Positions 1 through 6,455 of a stretch of 11,933 nucleotides of DNA are shown piece by piece. Position numbers and translations under genes: made by a program. This DNA is from Gammaproteobacteria bacterium (GTDB lineage Bacteria > Pseudomonadota > Gammaproteobacteria > Pseudomonadales > Azotimanducaceae), in NCBI GenBank assembly GCA_030430515.1, contig JAUIKX010000090.1, forward strand, positions 1 through 11,933, given 5' to 3'. How positions within the stretch are numbered: position 1 is the first letter of the stretch; each line of letters starts with the position of its first letter. Under the pieces are notes generated by a model. The model did not search any database. It worked only from the letters and a program-made list of their open reading frames with translations, and was not told the origin of the DNA.

Positions 1-462
1 TGCCCAGCCGAGCCACATTGCTGGCTCTGCAAACGTCGGCCACCACCCGAATGCATTGCCTAGCACGACGATGCCTACGGCCACGAAGTAGCCGATGCCG
101 TTGTAGCGGCCGAGATTGCTCGCCCGCAGTTTGCGTCCCTCCAGCACTCTGGAGTCGAAAACGTACTGAACAAAAGCGGTGATGATCAGGATGCTGAGAG
201 GAGCCGGGAGCAGACCCAGCCAGGCGGCACTGGCTGACGCGCTGGACACCAGGAGCGCATCGGTGGCGTGGTCGAAAACGCCTCCGAGCGGGGTAGCCTG
301 GTGCATACGACGGGCAAGCGGGCCGTCGAAGTAGTCCGTGATCACGGCCAGGACGAATAGCATTGCAGCACAGACCCACTGTTGTGCCAGCATGCACCAG
401 CACAGCGGTACGATGGCCGCAAATCGCAGCCCCGTCAGTGAGTTGGCCCAGGTCCACTTCAT
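1..462 (-). CDS. CDP-alcohol phosphatidyltransferase family protein, C-terminus cut by window edge
   Basis: This membrane enzyme family transfers a phosphatidyl group from a CDP-linked lipid to an alcohol acceptor, as in phosphatidylglycerophosphate or cardiolipin synthesis. The 154 visible codons begin MKWTWANSLTGLRF. They contain the whole family signature DG-x2-AR-x8-G-x3-D-x3-D, read as DYFDGPLARR, then GGVFDHATD, at about residues 48-73. Hydrophobic segments lie on both sides of it (about 17-45 and 75-105). The ATG at 462 is the only reasonable start because an in-frame TAG sits 12 bases upstream; no strong Shine-Dalgarno site is visible. The gene runs off the left edge, so the end of the protein and its stop are missing. 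It is divergent from the SDR gene with only 45 bp between the starts, so their promoters must share space or lie inside the neighbouring gene. The family call is firm; the exact lipid acceptor cannot be told from this fragment. Confidence 0.9.
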   Translation of the reverse strand, partial: MKWTWANSLTGLRFAAIVPLCWCMLAQQWVCAAMLFVLAVITDYFDGPLARRMHQATPLGGVFDHATDALLVSSASASAAWLGLLPAPLSILIITAFVQYVFDSRVLEGRKLRASNLGRYNGIGYFVAVGIVVLGNAFGWWPTFAEPAMWLGWA

Positions 463-507
463 CGCCGCATGCTACTTGACCGGCCGGGTATGGTGTAGGG
501 TTTGGGC

Positions 508-1404
508 ATGAGCATGAGCGAAGCAGACACCGGAATACTGATCACGGGCGCCAACGGTCACCTCGGACGTCGCCTGATTGCTGAACTGCATGGCCGCGTG
601 AAGCTGCGGGCAGCCGTTCGATCGCAACGCGCAGCCGAAGCTCTGGATGGGTTTCCCGGGCTGGAAGTGGTGCAGGTGGATTACAGCGACGCAGCCGGCA
701 TGGCCGAGGCGTGCGAAGGTATGGATGTGTTTGTGCATCTTGTCGGCATCATCAAGGAAAGCCATTCCAGCTCCTATGAAGAAGCTCACGAGCTTTCCTG
801 TGCGGCGCTTGCCGCAGCGTTAGCCGGTCGCCGTGACGAGGTACGGGTGGTTTACGTGAGTATTCTTGGTGCCAGCGTCGACAACGCTAATGCGTGTCTG
901 CGCTCGAAAGGAGCCGCAGAGGCCGTGCTTGCCACTGCTTTTCCGCGCATCACGGTTCTGCAGGTGCCCATGGTCCTTGGCGAAGGTGATTATGCAGCCC
1001 GCAGCCTGGCTGCCAATGCGCGTAAGCTGGTGCGCTTCGGTTTTCGGTTGGGCAGCCTGGAGCAGCCGATCTATGCCGGAGATGTGGTGAACGCTCTGGT
1101 TGCCAGTATCAGGGAATCGTTTGGCCGCGTGTTACTTGCCGGGCCGGAAAGCTTGAGTCGGCGTGATCTCTTTGCGCGGGCGGCCTCGGCGATCGGCGGC
1201 CGTGGAGGCTCTGTCTCACTGCCACTCGGCGTGGGCTTGCTGCTTGCTGCGTTCCTGGAGCGCGTTTCCGCCAACCCGCCTGTAACCCGCGCGATGCTCG
1301 AGGTGCTCGATCACGACGACAGCATCGATCCCGAGCCGGTAGCCCAACGTCTGGGCATCTCTCTCACGTCACTGGATGACATGCTTTCCCGGGTGCTCCG
1401 TTAG
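508..1404 (+). CDS. NAD(P)-binding atypical SDR protein (NDUFA9/NmrA-like)
   Basis: This is a 298-residue Rossmann-fold protein of the atypical short-chain dehydrogenase group, related to NmrA-like and complex I NDUFA9-like proteins. The N-terminus shows the dinucleotide-binding glycine motif ITGANGHLG (G14, G17, G20) after a short beta strand. A second typical block, FVHLVGIIKES, follows near residue 75. Later text (QVPMVLGEGD, then QPIYAGDVVNAL) fits the end of the Rossmann core and the substrate-side region. No YxxxK pair is evident, which agrees with an atypical SDR acting as a binding protein or unusual reductase. The ATG at 508 is preferred over the TTG at 502 and the ATG at 514 because TAGGG at 496-500 sits 7 bases before it. 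The TAG stop interleaves with the TAA stop of the convergent esterase gene. Substrate and physiological role are unknown. Confidence 0.82.
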   Translation: MSMSEADTGILITGANGHLGRRLIAELHGRVKLRAAVRSQRAAEALDGFPGLEVVQVDYSDAAGMAEACEGMDVFVHLVGIIKESHSSSYEEAHELSCAALAAALAGRRDEVRVVYVSILGASVDNANACLRSKGAAEAVLATAFPRITVLQVPMVLGEGDYAARSLAANARKLVRFGFRLGSLEQPIYAGDVVNALVASIRESFGRVLLAGPESLSRRDLFARAASAIGGRGGSVSLPLGVGLLLAAFLERVSANPPVTRAMLEVLDHDDSIDPEPVAQRLGISLTSLDDMLSRVLR

Positions 1405-2471
1405 CGAAGCGACCGGTAAAGATAGGGCAGACTGACGTCCATTCGGTAGTCGATCCCTGAGTGGGTGCCATCAAATTCTTCGTAGCGGTGTTTGACGCCA
1501 GCACGCTTTAGGGCGGCTGAGAGCTGACGGCTGCCGAAATGAATGTGGTACTGATCTCGCCAACCGCAGTCTATGAATATGCCGCGAAGGGATTTCAGGT
1601 TGGCGGCGTGCGACTTCACCAGATGGATGGGATCGTGACGCAGCCAGCGCTTCCAGCGTGACTCGATAAAGGCGCCGGTCTCGGCATGAAACGGCAGCCT
1701 GAAACCGTTGGGTGCCCTGGGATCGGGGTCATACGTGGCGGCCATGCAGATCATCATGAGGGTCATTATGTCGTTGCCACTCAGGCTCCTGCGGCTCCAG
1801 ACGTCGTCCAGAAAGGCGCGGACGCGGCCGTCGTCCATGCCTTTGTTAAGTAGCGCCTGCTTTTTCGGGCTGGCCTTGGGCTTGTAAGCGCCGAGGTGGG
1901 TCAGCACCCCTGGCCATTCCGCTCTGTAGAGAAAGTCGAAGTACGCATCTCCGGAATGATTGGCGATTGCACCCCAGGTCTCCGGATAGAGCAGTCCGTG
2001 CATCATCGCGCCGTAGCCGCCGGAGGATTTGCCGAACACTCCGCGATGATCACGGCTTTCTTTAGTGTTCAGGGATTTGTCGACGAACGGTACCAGCTCC
2101 CGGGTCAGGTAGTCGGCGTAACGGCCGATGGCGCTGGAGTTGATGTACTGATTGCCGCCCAATGAAGTGAAGCAGTCGGGAAACGCGACGATGACCCCGC
2201 CGATCTTCCCTTCGTCATGCAGGCGGTCGAGCTGTTCGGGTACGTTCTCGTCGAAGTTCTTCCAGTTGGTGTGGGAAAAACCCGATCCTGTGTAACCCGT
2301 CAGATCGTACAGCACGGGATAGCGCTTGCGGCTGTTCTCCTTGTAGCCGGGTGGTAGCCAGACGTTGAAGCGACGTGTTGCCGGGTCGTTCAGCGGGTTG
2401 CCCTCGAGCACAGAGGAAGTGTGCTCGAGGGTGATGAGCTCCCCTCTGGGGTGATGGTGTGCTTTGCGCAT
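1401..2471 (-). CDS. Alpha/beta hydrolase, putative esterase family
   Basis: This 356-residue protein resembles the putative esterase family of esterase D, FrmB and enterochelin esterase-like serine hydrolases. The strand RFNVWLPPGY and then YPVLYDLTGYTG (about 34-62) are typical of the first half of the fold. The nucleophile elbow is GKSSGG with Ser149. The acid is probably Asp306 in CGWRDQY, and the base is His337 in DGTHSG. No clear signal peptide is seen, so a cytoplasmic location is likely. The start at 2471 lies 1 nt after the htpX stop codon, with no separate Shine-Dalgarno site, which suggests translational coupling in an htpX-esterase unit. The substrate is unknown; acyl, formyl-thiol or siderophore esters are only family possibilities. 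The 3' end overlaps the end of the convergent SDR gene. Confidence 0.85.
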   Translation of the reverse strand: MRKAHHHPRGELITLEHTSSVLEGNPLNDPATRRFNVWLPPGYKENSRKRYPVLYDLTGYTGSGFSHTNWKNFDENVPEQLDRLHDEGKIGGVIVAFPDCFTSLGGNQYINSSAIGRYADYLTRELVPFVDKSLNTKESRDHRGVFGKSSGGYGAMMHGLLYPETWGAIANHSGDAYFDFLYRAEWPGVLTHLGAYKPKASPKKQALLNKGMDDGRVRAFLDDVWSRRSLSGNDIMTLMMICMAATYDPDPRAPNGFRLPFHAETGAFIESRWKRWLRHDPIHLVKSHAANLKSLRGIFIDCGWRDQYHIHFGSRQLSAALKRAGVKHRYEEFDGTHSGIDYRMDVSLPYLYRSLR

Positions 2472-2472
2472 C

Positions 2473-3354
2473 TCAGCGTTGCATCAGCGCTTCGATGCGA
2501 TCATCCAGCGGCGGATGAGATCGGAACAGCGCCTGAAGTCCGCCCCGCATACCGCTCGAGATGCCAAAAGCAGCGATGGAGTCGGGCAGTTCGCCCGGCT
2601 GGTCCATGCCACCCTTCAACCGCTGGAGCGCGGCAATCATGTTCTGTTTGCCGGCCAGGTCGGCACCAGCGATATCGGCGCGGAATTCTCTCCGTCTGGA
2701 AAACCAGGCGACGATCATCGATGCCAGCAGCCCCAGCACGATGTCTGCGACGATGGTGGTGATCCAGTAACCGATGCCCAAACCTCTTTCGTTCTTGAGC
2801 ACCACGCGGTCTACAAAGAAGCCGATGACCCGTGCGAAGAACATGACAAAGGTATTCACCACACCCTGGATGAGTGTAAGGGTGACCATGTCGCCGTTGG
2901 CGACATGGCCGATCTCATGGCCAAGCACCGCTTCCACCTCAGATCGAGACATGCTTCTCAGAAGGCCGGTACTCACCGCGACAAGCGCGTTGTTGCGGCT
3001 GGCGCCGGTGGCAAATGCGTTGGGCTCGGCGGCATCGTATACGGCGACTTCAGGCATGCCGATGCCGGCTGCTTTGGCCTGACGCTCGACGGTGGCAACC
3101 AGCCACTGCTCCGCTTCGTTTCGTGGCGACTCGATGACCTGCGCACCGGTAGCCCGTTTTGCCATCCACTTCGAAACGAGCAGGGAGATGAAAGAGCCGC
3201 CGAAGCCGAACAGCGCGCACCACACCAGGAGTGCCTGCAGGTCCAGGTCGACACCGTTGTTTTTGAGTATCGATTCGAAGCCGAGCAGATTGAACGTGAT
3301 ACCGGCCAGTACCAGCACGGCAATGTTGGTAGCCAGAAACAGCAGCACCCGCAT
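2473..3354 (-). CDS. htpX: Protease HtpX, membrane M48 zinc metalloprotease
   Basis: HtpX is an inner-membrane zinc endopeptidase that degrades misfolded membrane proteins together with FtsH. The 293 residues equal the length of the E. coli protein. Two N-terminal membrane segments (about 4-24 and 40-60) come first. The zinc motif HEIGH is at 146-150, with His146 and His150 as ligands and Glu147 catalytic. Two further membrane segments span about 160-182 and 196-216, and the third zinc ligand is Glu223 in the RREFRAD motif. The C-terminal PPLDDRIEAL is also typical of the family. The start is supported by AAGAGGT at 3363-3369, 8 bases upstream. A sigma32-like promoter lies at 3422-3449, consistent with the heat-shock and envelope-stress control known for this family. 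The gene is followed after 1 nt by the esterase gene. Confidence 0.97.
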   Translation of the reverse strand: MRVLLFLATNIAVLVLAGITFNLLGFESILKNNGVDLDLQALLVWCALFGFGGSFISLLVSKWMAKRATGAQVIESPRNEAEQWLVATVERQAKAAGIGMPEVAVYDAAEPNAFATGASRNNALVAVSTGLLRSMSRSEVEAVLGHEIGHVANGDMVTLTLIQGVVNTFVMFFARVIGFFVDRVVLKNERGLGIGYWITTIVADIVLGLLASMIVAWFSRRREFRADIAGADLAGKQNMIAALQRLKGGMDQPGELPDSIAAFGISSGMRGGLQALFRSHPPLDDRIEALMQR

Positions 3355-3384
3355 TATTTCTTACCTCTTGTTGGTGGCAACCCC

Positions 3385-3405
3385 TTCGTACGAGGGCGGT
3401 ACGAA
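3385..3405 (-). repeat. Inverted repeat in htpX leader
   Basis: Arms TTCGTAC (3385-3391) and GTACGAA (3399-3405) are perfect 7-bp complements around a 7-base spacer. The repeat lies between the predicted promoter and the Shine-Dalgarno site of htpX, so it could be an RNA hairpin in the leader or a regulator-binding site. The palindrome TCGTACGA (3386-3393) overlaps its left arm. It has no T-run after it in the htpX direction, so it is not a terminator. Confidence 0.5.
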
Positions 3406-3421
3406 CGAGGCTCCCGATGAA

Positions 3422-3449
3422 ATATTGTGCCCGATCTCACAAATTCAAG
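3422..3449 (-). promoter_or_regulatory. Putative sigma32-like promoter for htpX
   Basis: On the minus strand CTTGAA (3449-3444) matches the sigma32 -35 core exactly. After 14 bases comes CACAATAT (3429-3422), which agrees with CCCCATnT at 5 of 7 defined positions. A sigma70 reading is also possible (TTGAAT, 16 bases, AATATT), so the site may serve both. It lies about 70 bases before the htpX start. Heat-shock control of htpX is known in E. coli; its use here is inferred from the match. Confidence 0.5.
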
Positions 3450-3549
3450 GCAGAACACACACCTTCACGCGGTCTGGTTCTCATCGGAGCGGCGCGGATC
3501 GGAGTATTTTTTCCGACTGGGAGGAGCAGAGAAGAAACCTGCGAAAGCT

Positions 3550-4191
3550 ATGGCCGAACCATTGATCAGCACAGAAAACGTTGACGATCCATCGATGTCT
3601 GCGGAGGAAGCCCGGGCGCTGCGTGCGCAGATCCGCAAATGGCAGGAACGCATTCCGAAACTGACCACCGCGATGCGGCAGCGCTCCGAAGCGCTGGCCG
3701 CGGCGCGGCTGGAGATTCGGGTGCTTCGTCGCCGCCAGGTGGCGCAGGCTCAGCAAGGTGACCGAGTGGAGCGTGACAGCCTCGAAAGAGAACGGAGTTC
3801 TCTTGCAAAAAGAAACCAGCAGCTCTTCGAAACGCTGCAGGTGACCAATCAGCAGCTCGCGCATGCTAACAGCTCCGTGCGTGAGCTACGCGACGCCCTC
3901 AGCGCGTGCACCGACGAAAACAATCGACTGGCGACCCGTCTGGCGGAGCTCGAACGCTTGCAGCAGGATTGGCGTCAGCCTGAAGACGAGCTGACTCTGG
4001 TTCGGGGTATCGGCGCGAAGCTGGCGGAGCAACTTCGCGACGGTGGTGTGGGTTCTCTGAAGGCGCTCGCAGACCTGACCGAGGAGTTGCTAGCCGATGA
4101 GGCGCATCCGCTTCACGGTCTTCGGGGCCGCTTTGCAAGGGACGGCTGGTCGCGTCAGGCATCCGACCTCCTCGTCATGAAGGAAATCTGA
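3550..4191 (+). CDS. Coiled-coil protein with C-terminal helix-hairpin-helix domain
   Basis: This 213-residue protein has no enzyme motif that I can name. Residues about 18-140 are long, charged and Glu/Arg/Gln-rich with heptad-like leucines, as expected of a coiled coil. Residues about 145-212 contain LTLVRGIGAKLAEQLRDGGV, a helix-hairpin-helix of the type seen in DNA-binding ends of nucleases and in predicted coiled-coil/HhH proteins of Proteobacteria. There is no signal peptide or membrane segment, so it is probably cytoplasmic. An in-frame GTG at 3427 would add 41 residues, but they run through the opposing htpX promoter and look non-coding, so the ATG at 3550 is chosen; its Shine-Dalgarno site is weak. 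The gene is divergent from htpX across 195 bp. A structural or DNA-associated role is inferred from the domains alone. Confidence 0.75.
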   Translation: MAEPLISTENVDDPSMSAEEARALRAQIRKWQERIPKLTTAMRQRSEALAAARLEIRVLRRRQVAQAQQGDRVERDSLERERSSLAKRNQQLFETLQVTNQQLAHANSSVRELRDALSACTDENNRLATRLAELERLQQDWRQPEDELTLVRGIGAKLAEQLRDGGVGSLKALADLTEELLADEAHPLHGLRGRFARDGWSRQASDLLVMKEI

Positions 4192-4220
4192 TTCTTCCGT
4201 TGAATCGATATATCCGCTGT

Positions 4221-4250
4221 AACCCATAGAAAGATAGGGGTTTTTCTTTT
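4221..4250 (+). terminator. Weak candidate rho-independent terminator
   Basis: AACCC (4221-4225) can pair with GGGTT (4238-4242) around a 12-base loop, and the 3' side runs into TTTTTCTTTT. It sits 30 bases after the stop of the coiled-coil/HhH gene. The stem is only 5 bp with a long loop, so the call is weak. Confidence 0.3.
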
Positions 4251-4263
4251 CGGTTTGCGCAGC

Positions 4264-4269
4264 TATAGT
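4264..4269 (+). promoter_or_regulatory. Possible -10 element before the small Arg-rich gene
   Basis: TATAGT matches the sigma70 -10 consensus at 5 of 6 positions and lies 40 bases before the ATG at 4310. No good -35 hexamer stands 16-18 bases upstream; that position is a T-rich stretch. Without it the element is only suggestive. Confidence 0.3.
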
Positions 4270-4309
4270 TGGCGCGACCTGGAACGGACAGCAAAAAAGC
4301 GAAACGCCG

Positions 4310-4534
4310 ATGACAACGCAAACGGGCATGCCCGCAACCGTTGATCGTCGCTCACGTCGCTCCGGCGAAGACCGCCGGTCGGACATGGATAGGCGCCGCA
4401 ATTCGAAGGGATTATTCGAGCTGAGAGCCAGGCGAGAAGGACTCGCCTCCGATCGTAGGAACAACCCACGCCGGGTCGATGACGGCAAAGGCCGCGTACG
4501 TTGGTATGCGTTCTGGCGCCGAGCGACTGATTGA
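4310..4534 (+). CDS. Small arginine-rich protein of unknown function
   Basis: The predicted 74-residue protein is strongly basic. It repeats DRR-type units (VDRRSRRSGEDRRS, then DMDRRRNS, then SDRRNNPRR) and ends in an aromatic tail, VRWYAFWRR. Similar RR/DRR-rich short proteins are common in Pseudomonas-like genomes, but I know of no defined function. Such charge suggests binding to nucleic acid, phospholipid or an acidic partner, which is inference only. There is no signal peptide or membrane segment. The start ATG has no clear Shine-Dalgarno site; a second ATG at 4328 would shorten the protein by 6 residues. Support comes from the coherent repeat pattern, a possible -10 element upstream and the lack of a competing gene on either strand here. 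Confidence 0.6.
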   Translation: MTTQTGMPATVDRRSRRSGEDRRSDMDRRRNSKGLFELRARREGLASDRRNNPRRVDDGKGRVRWYAFWRRATD

Positions 4535-4760
4535 CAAAACAGCCTCGTAAGAAGGCAGCAATCACAGCGAAAGGCTGAGAAAAATACTGGGGAAGGCAGA
4601 CGCCGGCATATTCCGTCGGCATCTTCTATACGCGTATGCAGGAACCTGCAGGCGTGGTTTTGGGCAGTATTCCTGCCAATCCTGGGTAAAAAGCCTGCAA
4701 AACTGCCTCATTTGGCAGGCAGATTCCCGTGGTTCGAGTGGGTGCAGCCTGTGTATCCGC
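4535..4760. other. Non-coding gap rich in GGCAG/CTGCC inverted repeats
   Basis: No convincing gene lies in this stretch on either strand. It holds several inverted repeats: ATACGCGTAT (4628-4637), TGCAGG-AA-CCTGCA (4637-4650), GGCAG-TATTC-CTGCC (4663-4677) and CTGCC-TCATTT-GGCAG (4703-4718). GGCAG also occurs at 4554 and 4595. The cluster lies directly upstream of the cytochrome c promoter and may be a regulatory region. Confidence 0.5.
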
Positions 4761-4790
4761 TAGAATAGACATAAACATGCACTTATGGAG
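4761..4790 (+). promoter_or_regulatory. Cytochrome c promoter -10 and ribosome binding site
   Basis: TAGAAT (4761-4766) matches the sigma70 -10 consensus at 5 of 6 positions. It is 30 bases before the cytochrome ATG. No good -35 hexamer is seen at normal spacing, which would fit an activator-dependent promoter. TGGAG (4786-4790), five bases before the ATG at 4796, is a clear Shine-Dalgarno site and fixes that start. Confidence 0.5.
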
Positions 4791-4795
4791 TCGAA

Positions 4796-5425
4796 ATGAT
4801 CGTGCGCCCTCTTTTGACGGCCCTTGCTGGCCTGTCGGTTCTCTTCTCTTTCCATGCCTACTCAGCCGATGCGGCTGCCGGTAAAGCTGCATATGCGGTG
4901 TGCGCGGCCTGTCATGGACAGAACGGTGAAGGCAATGCGGCACTGAACGCTCCGAGAATCGCGGGTCAGGAAGGCTGGTACATCGAGCGTCAGCTCGCGG
5001 CGTTCAACGCCGGCCACCGTGGCACCCAGCCGGGTGACATTTACGGCATGCAGATGAAGCCTATGGCCGCTTCCATCTCATCCCCGGAAGCTGTCGCAAA
5101 TCTCGTTGCGTACATCGATTCCTTGGATACTCCTGCACTCTCCGCTACCGTTGATGGCGATGCCGCAGCAGGTAAAGCGCTCTACGCCGTGTGTGGTGCC
5201 TGCCACGGTCAGAATGCAGAAGGTCTCGAAGCGATGGGCGGGCCCAGACTCGCAGGTCAGAACGACTGGTACCTCGTGCGCCAGCTTCAGAACTACAAGA
5301 AGGGGCTGCGTGGTTACCACGCTCAGGATACCTACGGTATGCAGATGAAGCCCATGGCGGCGACGCTCGCCGACGATGCGGCCATCAACAATGTAGTGGC
5401 CTACATCAACTCGCTCGCTCAGTAG
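4796..5425 (+). CDS. Diheme cytochrome c4-type protein, periplasmic
   Basis: This 209-residue protein carries electrons in the periplasm, typically between the bc1 complex and terminal oxidases. A signal peptide of about 24 residues ends near HAYSADA. Two cytochrome c domains follow, each with a heme motif: CAACH at 36-40 and CGACH at 133-137. Each domain has a Met-rich loop, YGMQMKPMAA (83-92 and 180-189), which supplies the sixth iron ligand. The halves align almost residue for residue (CHGQN-EG, PR-AGQ, WY--RQL), showing internal duplication. The length fits cytochrome c4. The start is supported by a Shine-Dalgarno site at 4786-4790. The alanine racemase gene follows after 4 nt, so the two are probably co-transcribed even though they are functionally unrelated. 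Confidence 0.95.
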   Translation: MIVRPLLTALAGLSVLFSFHAYSADAAAGKAAYAVCAACHGQNGEGNAALNAPRIAGQEGWYIERQLAAFNAGHRGTQPGDIYGMQMKPMAASISSPEAVANLVAYIDSLDTPALSATVDGDAAAGKALYAVCGACHGQNAEGLEAMGGPRLAGQNDWYLVRQLQNYKKGLRGYHAQDTYGMQMKPMAATLADDAAINNVVAYINSLAQ

Positions 5426-5429
5426 CCTC

Positions 5430-6455
5430 ATGACCGCTCGGCTGACCATTGACCTTGCGGCTCTGGTCAGCAACTTCAATCAGCTCAAGGCCATCGCGCC
5501 GGTCGGTGCGGTGGTCAAAGCTGATGCATACGGCCTTGGCGCACAGTATGTAGTCAGCGCTCTTCTGGCAGCCGGTTGCCGGGATTTTTTCGTTGCGACC
5601 CTCGAGGAAGCGCTCGCATTGCGCGTTGATGCGAGTGTGTACGTGTTCAGCGGCGTAGATCGGCGTTCCCTTCAGGCATTTATCGACTCCGGCGTGCGAC
5701 CCGTTCTCAACAGCGCTGAACAGGTGGAGCTGTGGCGCTCAGCGAAAGGCGGTGCGGCGGCAATCCATGTGGATACCGGCATGCAGCGGCTGGGCTTCGA
5801 AGTCGATACCTTTCTGAACGCTGACCTGTCGACGCTGGATGTTTCGCTCCTGCTCACCCATTACGCCTGCGCAGATGAGCCGGAACATCCGCTAAACCGG
5901 CAGCAGCAACGACGTTTTGCTGAGCTCAGAGCGAAATTGCCGGGTGTGCCGGTGAGTCTCGCCAATAGTGCGGGGGTGCTCAATGGCGCAGATTGGGTGG
6001 GTGATCTCGGCAGGCCCGGCATTGCGCTGTATGGCGGCAATCCGTTTGCTGATGCGAAAAATCCCATGGCGCCGGTGGTTAGTCTGGAAGGGAGGATTCT
6101 GCAGATCCGCAGCGTCGGGGCAGGCGTGCCCATCGGCTACGGCGCATCTTATATGCCGGATACACAAGCACGAATAGCAGTGGTCGGGGTGGGCTATGCA
6201 GACGGAGTGCCCAGGCTTCTATCGAACCGTGGGCGGGTTGCGATTGGCAGCGCTTTTGCACCCATCGTCGGTCGGGTCAGTATGGATACCGTACAGGTGG
6301 ATGTAAGCTGCTGTGAAGCGGCGGTCGGTGATTGGGTGGAGGTGATAGGCCCCAGGGTGACCGTGGATGAAGTCGCCCGTCACGCCGATACCATCGGGTA
6401 CGAGGTGCTCACCGGGCTCGGACACCGGCCCGAGAGGCGCTATCTGAGCGCCTGA
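5430..6455 (+). CDS. alr: Alanine racemase, PLP-dependent
   Basis: The enzyme interconverts L- and D-alanine, supplying D-alanine for peptidoglycan, in the cytoplasm. The N-terminal TIM barrel shows VVKADAYGLG, where Lys30 forms the PLP Schiff base. DTGMQRLGF around residue 115 holds the arginine expected near the PLP ring. The C-terminal beta domain has VGYADGVPR with the catalytic Tyr256, followed by GRVSMDTVQVDVS at the active-site entrance. At 341 residues it is slightly shorter than the usual 355-370, with no key motif lost. The ATG lies 4 nt after the cytochrome stop with no visible Shine-Dalgarno site, so translation may depend on ribosomes leaving the cytochrome gene. The last 16 bp overlap the convergent histidine kinase gene. 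Confidence 0.97.
   Translation: MTARLTIDLAALVSNFNQLKAIAPVGAVVKADAYGLGAQYVVSALLAAGCRDFFVATLEEALALRVDASVYVFSGVDRRSLQAFIDSGVRPVLNSAEQVELWRSAKGGAAAIHVDTGMQRLGFEVDTFLNADLSTLDVSLLLTHYACADEPEHPLNRQQQRRFAELRAKLPGVPVSLANSAGVLNGADWVGDLGRPGIALYGGNPFADAKNPMAPVVSLEGRILQIRSVGAGVPIGYGASYMPDTQARIAVVGVGYADGVPRLLSNRGRVAIGSAFAPIVGRVSMDTVQVDVSCCEAAVGDWVEVIGPRVTVDEVARHADTIGYEVLTGLGHRPERRYLSA

Noticed and set aside
472..789. Leftward open frame opposite the SDR gene
   Set aside because: It lies inside the SDR reading frame, which has a clear glycine-rich NAD(P) motif, and shows no family features.
2464..3420. Long rightward open frame of 318 codons opposite htpX
   Set aside because: It is the antisense shadow of htpX, which has its full family length, HEIGH motif and a Shine-Dalgarno site; the shadow protein is His/Gln/Arg-rich with no recognisable domain.
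3427..3549. N-terminal extension of the coiled-coil/HhH protein from a GTG
   Set aside because: The added residues cross the predicted htpX promoter and lack the composition of the rest of the protein.
4626..4943. Leftward 105-codon frame across the gap and cytochrome start
   Set aside because: It overlaps the signal peptide and first heme motif of the cytochrome gene and looks like chance coding.
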